Source of the DNA: Oreohelix idahoensis
Taxonomy: Eukaryota > Mollusca > Gastropoda > Stylommatophora > Oreohelicidae
Direction: 5' to 3'
NCBI GenBank assembly: GCA_024509875.1
Contig: JAMPIV010014132.1
Span: 871,957 to 935,956 of the forward strand
DNA length: 64,000 bases
Shown here: positions 10,544-21,292 of the stretch, piece by piece
How the letters are laid out: each line of letters begins with the position of its first letter
How positions within the stretch are numbered: position 1 is the first letter of the stretch
Made by a program: the position numbers and the translations under genes
The notes under the pieces: model-generated
What the model was told of the DNA's origin: nothing
Database searches by the model: none
Seen by the model: the letters and a program-made list of their open reading frames with translations, nothing else

Positions 10544-11666
10544 GTGGGCCCATCCAGTAAAATACAATATGAAGAAATGTTGCATGATGGAACTAAAATA
10601 CATCCGGACCCCAGTTCCTGCATCATGTCTATACAGGGCCAACAATATAGGGCACTGGTAGATACAGGAGCATCCATCAGCCTTATTAGGTTCCAGCTGT
10701 TCAAGAGGATCCAACACTTAGTACGATTTCAACCGTCCAAAACACACCTAGCTTCAGTCACGGGACAAAGACTAAATTCAGTTGGGACAGCATGGCTAAA
10801 ATTTTCCTTAGGCGAAACAAATTTTGAACACCCATTTGTCATTACTAAAGGAATGTCTAGAAATCTTATCCTAGGGAGAGATTTTTTTTAACAAACACAA
10901 AGTTCGAATATACTATGACCTCCACAAAATCAAAGTCAACAATACGTACATAGATCTCCAGGACGATATCCACATAGCGTCTTTAGTAAGGATTACAGCT
11001 CCCATAACGGTGGCTCCAAACTCCCTGGTCATAGCAAAAGGCAGAGTAAAAAATTCTGAGTACATAACACCAGGGCAATCAATTCAAGTACAGCCCCTAG
11101 CAGAAGAAAGCATTATTGATGACCCATTGTTGCAAATTACAGAGGGAATCGCTGAAGTCTCGAAGTCCAGAGATTTCCCCATCATGATATTGAATATGTC
11201 AGGAAAAACTACCACTATAAAAAGAGGCACAGTTGTAGCGCAAGTGGATACGTCAACAATAAGACAAACCAAAACCAATAGAGACCATCCACAAATTGTC
11301 TCAACCACTCCCACTGGACATAATGCACGAAATCGCAGTACAAATAACCATAGTACACGGAAAGTAAACAGTTATAAGGCAGAAAAAGGCAGTAACATCA
11401 GTCACAGTCATGTTACACCACAGCATACCCTACCCAGATGGCAGAAACGAACCAGTCCATACATAAGAAGAGAAAGGCCACAGTATGAAAATGACTATAA
11501 TTACTCATTCTTGCGCCCCAGCACACCAAGAGAAAAGATGAAGTGCTGTATATCACAGAGTAACAGAGAAACAGAAATTGTCTTGCCAGGAGGATATCCA
11601 AAGCGACAAGACAGTGATACATGCCCCATGGAGTATCAATATAACTCAAAAAACAGGTGGATATGA
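10544..11666 (+). pseudogene. Aspartic protease and linker of element A, frameshifted
   Basis: Encodes the retropepsin that would process Gag and Pol. The active-site motif DTGAS begins at residue 40 of the frame starting at 10544, and the second conserved motif ILGRDF lies near its end. A run of eight T at 10882-10889 breaks the frame directly after that motif. The next frame (11010-11666) continues a hydrophilic linker, and a further change of frame near 11640 leads to the segment at 11578-11925. The frame change at the T run looks like a one-base insertion. It could be a sequencing error or a real lesion, since homopolymers are prone to both. Confidence 0.75.
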
Positions 11667-11930
11667 TAAAGTCCCAAAACCAATTGAAATTTCCGAAGAA
11701 AAGGAAGAATTCTTATATGACTATACCACAGGAGGATACTATAGCAGCAAAGTTGGAAACAGAAAGAATGAAAAATTTTCGCCCAGGGAAAGAAGACAGC
11801 CCTATAGCACAAACAGAAGAAATACAGTAACGTACGCGGATAAGCGCAGTTACGACAGAAATAATCAGAAAAAATGGCACAACAACGACTACCCCAGAAA
11901 TATAATAAGAAATGAATATACGTAAATGCA

Positions 11931-14129
11931 GTGACAAATGGAAATGCACACAGTACATGGCAGAGGAGACAGTACCAAGCACAGCCCAATGAACGGCAAA
12001 GAACTACGCAAAAGAAAGCCACATACCAGGAGCAGAGATTTTCACAAGATGCAAGAAAAATGTCCCAAAATTATGGGAATGAAACGGAGGCATCAAGACA
12101 GACCAGAGATATCATAGCAGATCATAAATACAGAGAGAGAATAGCTCAGTTACTTGCAACCCTGAATGCCACAGAAGATAATAAGCAACGTTTGAAAACG
12201 TTTGTAGAAAAGCACCAAGATGTATTCGCACTCAATGACATGGAATTAGGCAGAACTAACACTGTCACAATGGACATTCAAACAACCACAGAGGAGCCAA
12301 TACATATGAAACCCTATCATACGCCCTTGAAAAATAGAGAACTCGTGGAAAGGTCTATAAATGAAATGCTACAGGCAGGAATCATCGAAAGATCCCGTTC
12401 CCAATGGTCCTCACCCATAGTGATCGTAACAAAGAAAGACGGCTCCAGTCGCTTTTGCTGCGACTACCGTGCCCTTAACAAAATCACAAAAGTCATTTCC
12501 TACCCCCTCCCCAGGATAGACGATCTACTTGCGACGTTAGGAAAGTCTACATACTTTACCACACTTGATGCAAGGTCAGGCTTTTGGTGCATCCCCATGA
12601 CACCTGAGGCAAAACAGAAATCCACATTCTGTTCACATATGGGAAGTTTTTTTTGGAATGTTATGCCATTTGGTCTAAAAGGATCTCCAGCAACATATAT
12701 GTCACTCATGGATGAAGTGTTAAAGGGTCTACATCCATTTGCCCTGGCATACATAGACGATATCCTGATACATACCGCAGGCACGATGGAAGACCACCTC
12801 CGCAAGGTTGAAACAGTGTTTGATAGACTCAGGCATCACCAAATAAAGTTAAAACTGTCGAAGTGTGAGTTTCTAAAGACAGAAACAAAATATTTAGGCT
12901 TTGTCATCAATAGACATGGCGTCAGACCTGATGAAGATAAAGTCAAAGCCATAAGAGAAATGCCTAGCCCCAAGACGGTGAGACAAACACGCTCATTTAT
13001 TGGTACAATAGGGTACTATAGACGCCACATCATCAATTTCTCCAGAGCAGCAGAGCCTTTGATAGCCCTTACCCGCAAGTATGCACGCTTCAAATGGACA
13101 GAAGACTGCCAGAGATCCTTTGAGTATCTAAAAAATGCCCTAACCACCATCCCACTGCTTGGACATCCAGATATTTCTCAGCCCATGATACTATACGCCG
13201 ATGCCTCAGATAACGCAATTGGTGCTTGTTTGGTCCAACCTGTACTAGAAGATGAAACACCCATCCTACCAAACATTCCAAATGAGAAACCCATTGCATT
13301 CCTATCCCACGCATTGTCAAAGTCACAAAAACGGTGGACCACCACTGAGAAAGAAGCATATGCTATTCACTATGCAGTACAAAAGTTTGACTTTTACGTC
13401 AGAGGAACTAAACTCATTATAAGAACTGATCATCAACCTTTGGTTAACTGGCTCACCAAAACACAAGAACAGCCAAAGAAGTTACAGACATGGGCAATGA
13501 ATTTACAGTCCTACGACACCACTATCGAACATATCCCAGGCGAAATGAACACCTGTGCAGACCTCTTATCCAGGATTAAATATGATGATGAAACTGAAGT
13601 GAAAACAAATAGAGTCAAAAATGATGGCACATCCTCAGAGATTGACGATAATGCTAAAGAAATTAATGAAATTACTTCATCAAGTCGAAGAAGTACCTCA
13701 GATTCCGCCACTCAAGTAGAAGAAGAAAGCCAAGAGATGTTTGACATGAGAGTAGAACAAGCGAAAGATGCAGAAATTGTCAAGCTGCTCACATACGTGA
13801 AAGAAAACCCAACAAAAAGTAAAGATTTTACAGTACACCCAACGGATGGAATTCTATACTATATTGATCAGAAACAAGAAGGGACACTAAGAAAAGTCAT
13901 TCCAGCACATCTAGTCCCAGAAGTATTGCTACAGTTTCATGATAACAACGGGCACATGGGAAGAGACAAAACAATTGATGTCATAAAGAAAAGGTATTAT
14001 TGGCAAACTTTCTACAAGGACATTACAGAATATGTAGCCACCTGTAGAACATGTAAATTGAGAAACATGAAGCCACATTTAATTCCCCTTCAAGAAATGC
14101 AACCTTCCCATACCCCATGCAAACAGTGA
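11931..14129 (+). CDS. pol: Reverse transcriptase-RNase H and integrase zinc domain of element A
   Basis: This 732-residue frame copies element RNA to DNA. RT motifs are clear: SPIVIVTKKDGSSRFCCDYR, the TTLDARSGFW block, MPFGLKGSPATY, and the catalytic YIDD with Asp276 and Asp277. RNase H follows, with LYADAS (Asp424), the EKEAYAIHYAVQ block and TDHQPL. The C-terminal part is the integrase zinc-binding domain, with an HDNNGHMG histidine region and CRTCK cysteines. The frame stops at 14129 just before the integrase core, which continues in another frame at 14117. The upstream linker between protease and RT is in a third frame (11578-11925). The RT and RNase H domains themselves are uninterrupted. 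Confidence 0.92.
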   Translation: MTNGNAHSTWQRRQYQAQPNERQRTTQKKATYQEQRFSQDARKMSQNYGNETEASRQTRDIIADHKYRERIAQLLATLNATEDNKQRLKTFVEKHQDVFALNDMELGRTNTVTMDIQTTTEEPIHMKPYHTPLKNRELVERSINEMLQAGIIERSRSQWSSPIVIVTKKDGSSRFCCDYRALNKITKVISYPLPRIDDLLATLGKSTYFTTLDARSGFWCIPMTPEAKQKSTFCSHMGSFFWNVMPFGLKGSPATYMSLMDEVLKGLHPFALAYIDDILIHTAGTMEDHLRKVETVFDRLRHHQIKLKLSKCEFLKTETKYLGFVINRHGVRPDEDKVKAIREMPSPKTVRQTRSFIGTIGYYRRHIINFSRAAEPLIALTRKYARFKWTEDCQRSFEYLKNALTTIPLLGHPDISQPMILYADASDNAIGACLVQPVLEDETPILPNIPNEKPIAFLSHALSKSQKRWTTTEKEAYAIHYAVQKFDFYVRGTKLIIRTDHQPLVNWLTKTQEQPKKLQTWAMNLQSYDTTIEHIPGEMNTCADLLSRIKYDDETEVKTNRVKNDGTSSEIDDNAKEINEITSSSRRSTSDSATQVEEESQEMFDMRVEQAKDAEIVKLLTYVKENPTKSKDFTVHPTDGILYYIDQKQEGTLRKVIPAHLVPEVLLQFHDNNGHMGRDKTIDVIKKRYYWQTFYKDITEYVATCRTCKLRNMKPHLIPLQEMQPSHTPCKQ

Positions 14130-15478
14130 GCATTGACTTATCAGGTCCTTACCCACTCACCCAATCAGGCAACAAATACCTCCTGCACATAGTTGACCAA
14201 TACTCTGTTTGGCCAGAAAGTTACCCACTCAGTGATGCCACATCGCAGTCCATCACGCAAATTTTTTTACAAGAATTCATTCCCAGGCATGGCTGTCCAA
14301 AACGAATCATTTCAGACAACGGTAAACAGTTTATAGGTAACCCATTTAAAGCCACCTTACACCAGCTGAATATTGAGCATACTACAACCACTTATTATTG
14401 CCCAAATGCAAATGGCAGAAATGAACGCATGCACGCCACCCTACATGATATTATTAGCAAATATATCAAGGGGAACCACCAATACTGGGACCTATACATT
14501 AACCAAGCTCTTGAAGCCATCCGAGTAAACGTGAACGATACCACAGGAATGTCACCCTTTCTCATGCTATACGGAAGAGAACCAAACTTTCCGTTAGACA
14601 ACCTACTTCGCCCACAAAGAAAATACATGGGAGAAGACCCCATCGAAATAATCCTTCAAGAAAAGTATAAAGCTCACCAGATTGCACAACGAAATACGCA
14701 GAAGGCATTTCACAAGAAACAGAAACAACATGATAAATCAGCCAAGCTACCAACATACAAAATAGGAGACAGAGTATACTACAAGAAACATGTACGCAGT
14801 TCAAAATTCGATGACCGATGGTTAGATGGCTACAAAATCATGAAACAAACTACGCCTGTAAACTTCATTATTTGGAATGAAGAGAAACAACACCAAACAA
14901 AAGCTCACGTAAAACATATAAAAATTGATAATCACCGGCCCATTCCGCCTCTGACGACAAATACAAGACCAGTCAGAAAAGCCACCCTAAATTATAATCC
15001 ATCCAGCACAGATTCGTCTGACATATCAGAGTCAGAGACGACAGACTCTGAATTTTACCAAGACGACCACATACCCAGACCACCCACAGATGAAATACAT
15101 CGAGCAAGACAACAACGAGACTCGTCCGAAAGCGAAGAAGATATCCCACCACTTGAATTGCGTAATCGACTCCAGGACAGAGACCTGCGCATTAGAAATG
15201 AAGAAATAATGCCTCAGACGTCACACGATGACAACAACCAAGCACCTTATATCCACACTCAAACTTACTCCCGCAGTGATAAATCGTCAGCTGATACCTA
15301 TCACACCCCCAGTTCAGGCAGTTCTAGTTTTAACACTAGTGAAAACCAAACACTGCTATACCACAAGAACAAGATTGCTCGTTCAAAACAATCAGATCCT
15401 GAAGAAACTATACCCAGCAGATTGTTGAACCATATACCAGCGATCTTTATGGAGACGAAACAGAACAAGACAGCATAG
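14117..15478 (+). CDS. Integrase core and C-terminal domain of element A
   Basis: Encodes the catalytic part of the integrase that would insert element DNA into the genome. The D,D35E residues are visible: Asp7 in IDLSGPY, Asp67 in SDNGKQF and Glu103 in NGRNERMHA, with 59 and 35 residues between them. A GPY/F-like module follows near residues 215-265 (GDRVYYKKH, RWLDGYKI, HVKHIK). Residues beyond 280 form an acidic, Ser/Thr-rich low-complexity tail. The frame overlaps the end of the preceding pol frame by 13 bases, shifted relative to it. In a working element this would be one continuous protein or a frameshift product. Confidence 0.88.
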   Translation: MQTVSIDLSGPYPLTQSGNKYLLHIVDQYSVWPESYPLSDATSQSITQIFLQEFIPRHGCPKRIISDNGKQFIGNPFKATLHQLNIEHTTTTYYCPNANGRNERMHATLHDIISKYIKGNHQYWDLYINQALEAIRVNVNDTTGMSPFLMLYGREPNFPLDNLLRPQRKYMGEDPIEIILQEKYKAHQIAQRNTQKAFHKKQKQHDKSAKLPTYKIGDRVYYKKHVRSSKFDDRWLDGYKIMKQTTPVNFIIWNEEKQHQTKAHVKHIKIDNHRPIPPLTTNTRPVRKATLNYNPSSTDSSDISESETTDSEFYQDDHIPRPPTDEIHRARQQRDSSESEEDIPPLELRNRLQDRDLRIRNEEIMPQTSHDDNNQAPYIHTQTYSRSDKSSADTYHTPSSGSSSFNTSENQTLLYHKNKIARSKQSDPEETIPSRLLNHIPAIFMETKQNKTA

Positions 15479-15480
15479 CT

Positions 15481-16110
15481 TTGTCAGACCCCAACGAACA
15501 TAATGACAGAAAAATGGTAGAATTATACCAACAAGAAACAGACATTGATACAGCTAGTTCCATTGAAACCAGTGATGCGGATAGTACATTATTTGTACCA
15601 GTCAGCTCCAGCGTCAAACGCGCCTATAAAACAGAATCTGATGACTCAATCCCTAGCAACAAAATTCCGCGTATACAGCACAACTATATCAGACGAAAGA
15701 TTCTGAAGAAACGCAATCATGTTCCAAAACCAAGCCGAGAAGTGTTAGCCTCATCTCAACTAGTCAAAAACAACAGTGTGCAAATTACTGTGCCCATTGT
15801 AACCGGTGCTAACGTTCAGCACAACCAGGTCAGAAGAAAAATCAAGGCGAAACATATACCTGCCTCAAAACCAACAGATGTTCCAGCCATACAAACCCCT
15901 ACCACAGTGAAACCATCACCGCAATCAAAAGATGTTAAGCCATCACCGCATTCGTCAATGTCCTCAGTGTCCCAACAATCAGCAAATGCAGTGTCGTCGC
16001 CTATCACACCCGTCACCACTGCTACTCAGTATGATGCTCGCCTAAGCAGTCGGGACATTGCAAGGTTAGAGATGGCAGAGAAACTGAAGGAACTACTAAA
16101 ACTTTGCTGA
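15481..16110 (+). CDS. C-terminal extension of element A Pol or a third ORF
   Basis: An open frame of about 209 codons following the integrase frame by one stop. The displayed start is TTG. The same frame reads open upstream of it past about 15440, so this is more likely a frameshifted continuation of Pol than a separate gene. The product is hydrophilic and rich in Ser, Lys, Pro and Thr, with KPSPQSKDVKPSPHSS-type repeats and a short charged helix at the end (ARLEMAEKLKELLKL). There is no signal peptide, transmembrane segment or glycoprotein-like cysteine pattern, so it is not an envelope gene. Function unknown. Confidence 0.5.
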   Translation: MSDPNEHNDRKMVELYQQETDIDTASSIETSDADSTLFVPVSSSVKRAYKTESDDSIPSNKIPRIQHNYIRRKILKKRNHVPKPSREVLASSQLVKNNSVQITVPIVTGANVQHNQVRRKIKAKHIPASKPTDVPAIQTPTTVKPSPQSKDVKPSPHSSMSSVSQQSANAVSSPITPVTTATQYDARLSSRDIARLEMAEKLKELLKLC

Positions 16111-18219
16111 GACACGCCCCTCAAGTCTTCAATGTACATGCCATCCCATGTACCGTCACCGCGAATGTGCACTTAATTTTTAACAATGTACTAACTCTCC
16201 CCATGTACTCTATTTTCAGTCTTGGACAGTTCAAATGACTTGCTTACAGACTAAGATGTCAAAGCCTCACTGAGAAAGTTATTTTTTCCAGCCTTAGAAT
16301 AATGATGCCCAGAAAGAAATCAAGACCAGCCCACGGAGGATTCTAGTTAGACATTTTATTTGGATTATTGAAATAAAGATGACACAGATGATACAATGTT
16401 CTTTGTTTACAGACACCCTTATTAGTCAGACAGTTTTTGATATTCAGAATGTTACACAACTTTACCTATAACACATGTGTCATACTATTCTGTTGTAACA
16501 TTGATCTCTACTTTTGAAACGAATCATATTCCATGTTTCATTCACCAGACTTCTTGTCCTTGCAGATCCAGAGTCCTGTATTTTCATGCAGACACTGTAC
16601 ACCAGTAGTTTTGTTTTCTTACCCCATACTAATATTTCTTTGATCTATATTATGCTAAACTCCTTTATATCTATCACCTTGATCAATCATACTGTTCATA
16701 CTATGACATCTCTCAACAGCACATAATTCATACCCAAAACTAGTATTGTAGGTTATGCTATTTTTCTCCACAGGATTATTTCAAATGTACATTATTATTT
16801 TAGACCCAGATGTATATTAGTACTGTCAAAAATTTTACTGCCTATCACAAATACCCCAATGACATTTGCGCATGCTGAATTTCTGCAAATGAAGAATCCC
16901 TTGAGAGCATTAGTATATGCTAACCCCAGATTGAACAAATTGCACCTATTTGTTGATGATGCCTTTGCCCATGTTAAAGAAATAGCATTTGCACATGCTG
17001 ACCTAGCAAATGAAATACCCCATTACCGCATGATAACCACTAATGACACATGAGATGAAGAAGCAACAGGTTATGTATGATGAAGATGACATTTTATATT
17101 AAGGTGAAACTTTATGTTGTCACAGCTGAGATTTTGTTGAAATGTTGATGCACAAAATCCCCCACATTAACATTGGAGGAGGAATAATCTTAGTCTTTCG
17201 TGGTTACGAGATAAGACAAGGATATAATAGAATATTTGATGAATACCATGGAACAAATCAGAGCAGATGATTGTTGCACATATGAGGACCATATTTGAAG
17301 TCATTATTGAAGGATTATCAGTAGACAAGAGACATAAATGAATTATGATAATCCCATGGAACCACAGGTACTAAGGACACAAAATGGAGATTAAATAATG
17401 GAGAAAAAAAAATAATGACTGAATAATTGCTACACCCAGAGGTAAAGGAAATAGAGATACATCCGCATTTTTGGAGAAGATATTTTTTTTTTTTTTTGAT
17501 TTTTGCTCATTGCCTTTGTAATATGAACATTGTTGTATAACAAATGACTATTCCTTATCACGAATTACAGAATGTTGTAAGATAGTTAGAATAAATTGAC
17601 AATGTACTATACTCATAACATACCCAGAATTACAGGAGAGAAAATAAATAAATGGTTGATGAAATTGGACATACTGAGATTTGCTCACCCCGAGGATATT
17701 GGATAAGAAAATAACGTTATCCCAAGGACAGACATGTCACAGATATAGTACATGGACAATTAATAAGGATATATTTCCAGTACAGAATAAGAGGAATAGG
17801 AAGGATCCACATTTTAAAATATTGGAGCACCATGAGCGATGAATTGGACTTATAAAGGAAATGGAAATGGTACACTGTATGCAAGGATAACCAGAAATAA
17901 TATGGTTAAATAGTAGTCAGAGTGCAAGGAACTTTGTCTTATAAGAATATTGTAGATTCCTCACGATCAATTGAATATTTTTTCTTCCTTTCTATGTCAC
18001 ATTTTTTGAGTGATGACCCCAAAATTTTTTTTTCATCTCATATTGTCAAAAGTTCTTACATCTCAGTTAAATGTTTCCATAAATAATTGTTTGATGTGTT
18101 TTGCATAAATGTATTGCTAGATAAGGTACATAGGGAGTTACTAAGGATGAATTCTCAAGATAACAGGAGGACTAGAATAGATACAATGATATTGGTACAC
18201 CATAAATGATACATTGGTG

Positions 18220-18253
<34 letters not shown>

Positions 18254-18553
18254 GACAAATATAAATTGTATACAAGGATGCCTCGAGAGTGACAACATGG
18301 ATACATATTGTCAAAAGTATAAGCAGTTGTCTTAAAAGAGAAAATAAAGTAATACGGAACCCAATGTAGAAAATTCATGATGATTTGGAAACTATATTTT
18401 TCTTTTCCCTTATATTTCATAAAAAATGATAGTAACACATTCGTCTGGTGGTTGTTGAATAATTTGATGTTTGAAAATTGATGTATAGTAAGCCAAAGAA
18501 GATCGTGGAAGAAAAAATTTATATATAAAATAATATTTCTAGGGAAGAGTTCA

Positions 18554-18596
<43 letters not shown>

Positions 18597-19529
18597 TGTA
18601 TTGACAGAAAAGAAGGAATGATTAGAAATAACTGACTAATGGACAGGATCACCACCAGACGTACGGATATTAGAGACAAACATCACATATTTTGAAGAAA
18701 AAAAAAAAAATGTAATATAGAACATTTTCTACAGTGACGGACTTAGAACGAGTTTATACACTTACCATTTGGAAAATGTCTATAACAAGGAAACATACAA
18801 ATAAATAAATAAGGATAAGCCATGAGGTTTTAATGCTTTTATTGTGAAAAATGATTACTTATAAAAATGATGCTGGTTGTATTATCGTATGATAAATATG
18901 CATATTATGTTTAGAGATGTTTTCTACATGTAATAATGAGCAAGTGGCTCATTCACTAGAAAAAAAAAAAAAAAAAGATTTTTTTAGTACTTGCAGGCTT
19001 TTAATTTTTAATATGGAGCAAATAACAGTACAGAAAAGAGATAACACCCCCACCACATCCAAGAGAATGTAATCAACTATATTTTTGAATGAAATGTAAT
19101 AGATTATGATAATCCAGCCAAGTTCTGCAAATAAGATAGTTTATTGTTCATTCCCCAGTGTTGCCACTCGTCACATTTTTTTTAGTGATGACCTTATGAG
19201 TGTTTTGCAGATTTTGTTAGGCAGTGTTGCCAATTTGTAAATTTGGTGAAAAATATTATGATGTGATGAATAAGTTACACTTTTTGAAGTTGATGTCCAC
19301 TACTAGTTTTTTTTTTTACATAGCAGACGACCTCATATAGACATAGGACCCCAGTATAGGAATTAAATTAAATTTTTTTGGAAATATTTTTGGACTTAGA
19401 AAAATTTTTGAACTTTAAATTTTTCTGAAAATTTTTTTGAACTTAGAAATTTTTGGGGATGGATTTTTGTTATTGATAGTACTCAAATGTCTCCCTACGG
19501 GATACATTTGCAGGGCCCCGGGATCTGTA
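16111..19529. other. Long 3' non-coding segment of element A
   Basis: 3.4 kb between the last ORF and the 3' LTR with no supported gene. It is strongly A/T-rich, with plus-strand poly-A runs near 18223-18250, 18555-18593, 18700 and 18960, and poly-T near 17484-17498. An AATAAA lies at 16371. The A runs could be tails of small insertions. The last bases before the 3' LTR (around 19505-19529) do not form an obvious polypurine tract. Confidence 0.6.
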
Positions 19530-20629
19530 TGTAACCGCGTATACCGTAAGTTTTCAGATACAGGCTATATTAACATATAAAATAAATTTTTATAGAAACA
19601 GAAGATTAAAAAAGTCTTGGCGCAGATGTTTAATTAAACCAGGTTAGCTTCGAAAAGCCACGCATTATTTTAGGCTAAGCTTCGCTTCGTAACGCCAAGC
19701 ATTGGTCACGTGATTTCCCACCAATGGTTAGCTCTGAGTCTTTTTTTTTTTCCCCGGAATGAAGGAGAGACGAAGCCATTTTTTTAGTCAGTAATGAATT
19801 TAGAGCGGTGGAGACAAGACGTAATTCTCTTTGCTCAGTGATATTCTATAGAGGAGATTGACTTCGCACAATTAAAGCAACTGTGTAATTTCGAAACGTA
19901 GAATAGTTTGTTTGTGAATTCATGAAAACTGTAAGTAGTGCTAAGAATTGCATGCAATAACTGTTAGAGCCCACAGTCATAACTGAAACGGAGCTACGCT
20001 CGAAAACTGGGTAAAGAATTGTAAACCCAGGCATATATCTGAACCTTTTACCAAGAATGAAGGTCCTTAAGCTGAGAGAAAGTCAAACTAAGGAATACTA
20101 ATGAATAAGAGAAAGTTTGGCTCTTCATTGAAATGAAGAGATAAGAAAAACGTGAAATCTAGACCACATTAACAAATAAACGAAGGAACACTAGAAGGAT
20201 AGAGGAGCCACGCCATGTTTTAGCAACTTGAAAAGATTACGAGATGCAATAAGGAATATTGCATCATTAAAATAATGCATTGACTTTTTATGCTTGTTTA
20301 TTAAATGTCAACATGCTATTATGCAAATTTGGTGTGGTTACCATTTGACTTAACCCAGTTCTTGTTGGAAATTGAATAAACATTTGTTTCATTGAACACA
20401 AATGCTGTTGACGAATCATATGTTTGCAGTTAGCCATCATACCAATTATTAAAGGATCATGCCAAAGCTAATCGTTGCAGGTGCAACACAAATAATAACC
20501 ATATGCTCTAAAAATAAAACATCATAGAGGATTGTCCCCGAACCTGGTAAATTCCTGTAAGTCTGTAGAGAGAAAAACCTCTCATCTAGTAATCCTACTA
20601 GCAGGCTAGCTAGTAACGACAAAATCTAA
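19530..20629 (+). repeat. 3' LTR of element A
   Basis: Matches 8209-9293 with a handful of substitutions, for example around 19725-19770 where the T run and flanking bases differ, plus a few single-base indels. The last part carries an additional TCATCTAGTAATCC relative to the 5' LTR before the shared GCAGGCTAGCTAGTAA. High identity indicates recent insertion or gene conversion. Confidence 0.85.

Positions 20630-21292
<663 letters not shown>

Larger units (their letters stand above)
8209..20629 (+). mobile_element. Ty3/Gypsy LTR retrotransposon A, 12.4 kb
   Basis: Two direct repeats of about 1.1 kb (8209-9293 and 19530-20629) bracket gag, protease, reverse transcriptase, RNase H and integrase genes in that order on the plus strand. 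RT before integrase is the standard Ty3/Gypsy order. The LTRs differ only by scattered substitutions and small indels, apart from a rearranged last 60 bases, so the insertion is young. Even so, the coding region has at least five frame breaks. The size is large for the group because of a 3.4-kb non-coding segment between the last ORF and the 3' LTR. I could not identify a convincing target-site duplication, partly because the 3' LTR edge is uncertain. Confidence 0.9.

Noticed and set aside
15481..16110. Envelope-like third gene of element A
   Set aside because: No signal peptide, transmembrane segment or cysteine-rich surface-protein pattern, and the frame is continuous with upstream sequence. 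More likely a frameshifted Pol tail.
16859..17053. 64-codon frame with AHAEFLQMKN and AHADLANE phrases
   Set aside because: The internal similarity is intriguing (GCACATGCTGA repeats), but the frame is short, lies in the non-coding part of element A and matches no family I know.
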